In this document: piece after piece, positions 5,295 to 5,564 of the stretch | How the letters are laid out: the number at the start of each line of letters is the position of its first letter | How positions within the stretch are numbered: the stretch's first letter is position 1 | NCBI GenBank assembly: GCA_031272615.1 | Contig: JAISTL010000219.1 | Coordinates: forward strand, 1 to 5,564 | DNA: 5,564 bases | Direction: 5' to 3' | From: Methylobacteriaceae bacterium | Lineage (GTDB): Bacteria; Pseudomonadota; Alphaproteobacteria; Rhizobiales; Beijerinckiaceae | Notes under the pieces: generated by a model | The model's database searches: none | Seen by the model: the letters and a program-made list of their open reading frames with translations, nothing else | What the model was told of the DNA's origin: nothing | Program-made: the position numbers and the translations under genes

Positions 5295-5564
5295 CTACTG
5301 CCTGTAGGAATCACACAGTTCAACAAGCGGCTTCAGATCGGGATACTTGTCGTAAACCGGCCGCAATTTGGCCTGGAGCTCCTTCTTGTCCAGCGCTCTG
5401 AACTGCATGCCGTGTTTTTCGACGAGTTCGGTTTTTGCCGACTTCACCCGTTCCTCGGTGGCCAAGCGGGCGACATCGGTCGCGGCCTTGGCGGCTTCCT
5501 TGATCACCGCCTGTTGGTCCGCGTTGAGCTTGCCCCAGGTGACGGCCGAAATCGAGAACAGCGC
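5295..5564 (-). CDS. dctP: TRAP transporter solute-binding protein (DctP type), C-terminal part only
   Basis: Only the last 89 codons and the stop are in the window; the frame is open to the right edge. The segment reads AVTWGKLNADQQAVIKEAAK, the typical helical region of DctP-family proteins (family style: TWKKLSPEDQAIIKEAA). A charged helix follows, then the closing stretch FRALDKKELQAKLRPVYDKY and a short tail ending CDSYRQ. The full protein should be about 330 residues with an export signal and act outside the inner membrane, binding an organic acid and handing it to the DctQM complex. The ligand-determining arginine region lies outside the window, so the substrate is unknown. It is the first visible gene of the operon. 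Confidence 0.93.
   Translation of the reverse strand, partial: ALFSISAVTWGKLNADQQAVIKEAAKAATDVARLATEERVKSAKTELVEKHGMQFRALDKKELQAKLRPVYDKYPDLKPLVELCDSYRQ

Overview
The window is GC-rich by eye and almost every supported gene reads leftward on the minus strand. Strong AGGAGG-type ribosome binding sites, a four-gene-type TRAP transport locus and a binuclear amidohydrolase suggest a free-living bacterium, most likely Gram-negative (TRAP transporters need a periplasmic or extracytoplasmic binding protein and are commonest there). I cannot name a genus from the sequence.

Right part (about 1736-5564): one catabolic/transport operon. In transcription order it holds the C-terminus of a TRAP solute-binding protein (dctP-like, cut by the window edge), the small membrane subunit (dctQ-like), the large permease (dctM-like, start overlapping the dctQ stop), an amidohydrolase/deacetylase of the EF_0837/Atu3266 type, and a small metal-binding cupin. 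Two strong GC-rich hairpins without T-tracts sit in the dctP-dctQ and dctM-amidohydrolase gaps and probably tune relative expression. The simplest reading is import of an organic anion or acylated compound, hydrolysis of its amide or ester by the amidohydrolase, and a supporting role for the cupin. The substrate cannot be read from the sequence.

Middle part (about 1418-1735): a gap of about 320 bases without a convincing gene, holding possible remnants but no clear terminator or promoter.

Left part (1-1417): a solitary Mrr-type (type IV) restriction endonuclease with intact catalytic motifs, followed by an AT-rich 100-base spacer with a perfect palindrome built from TTACTCA/TGAGTAA. After that comes a broken AAA ATPase of the DUF4143 class. 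Its Walker A N-terminus is joined, in a different reading frame, to what looks like the extreme C-terminal tail of the same family, so about two thirds of the gene appears deleted. A hairpin followed by a T-run near the left edge may be its old terminator.

The most notable points are the uncharacterised TRAP-deacetylase-cupin operon, the internally deleted ATPase, and the palindromic TTACTCA cluster upstream of it. I saw no tRNA, rRNA, CRISPR array or complete mobile element.
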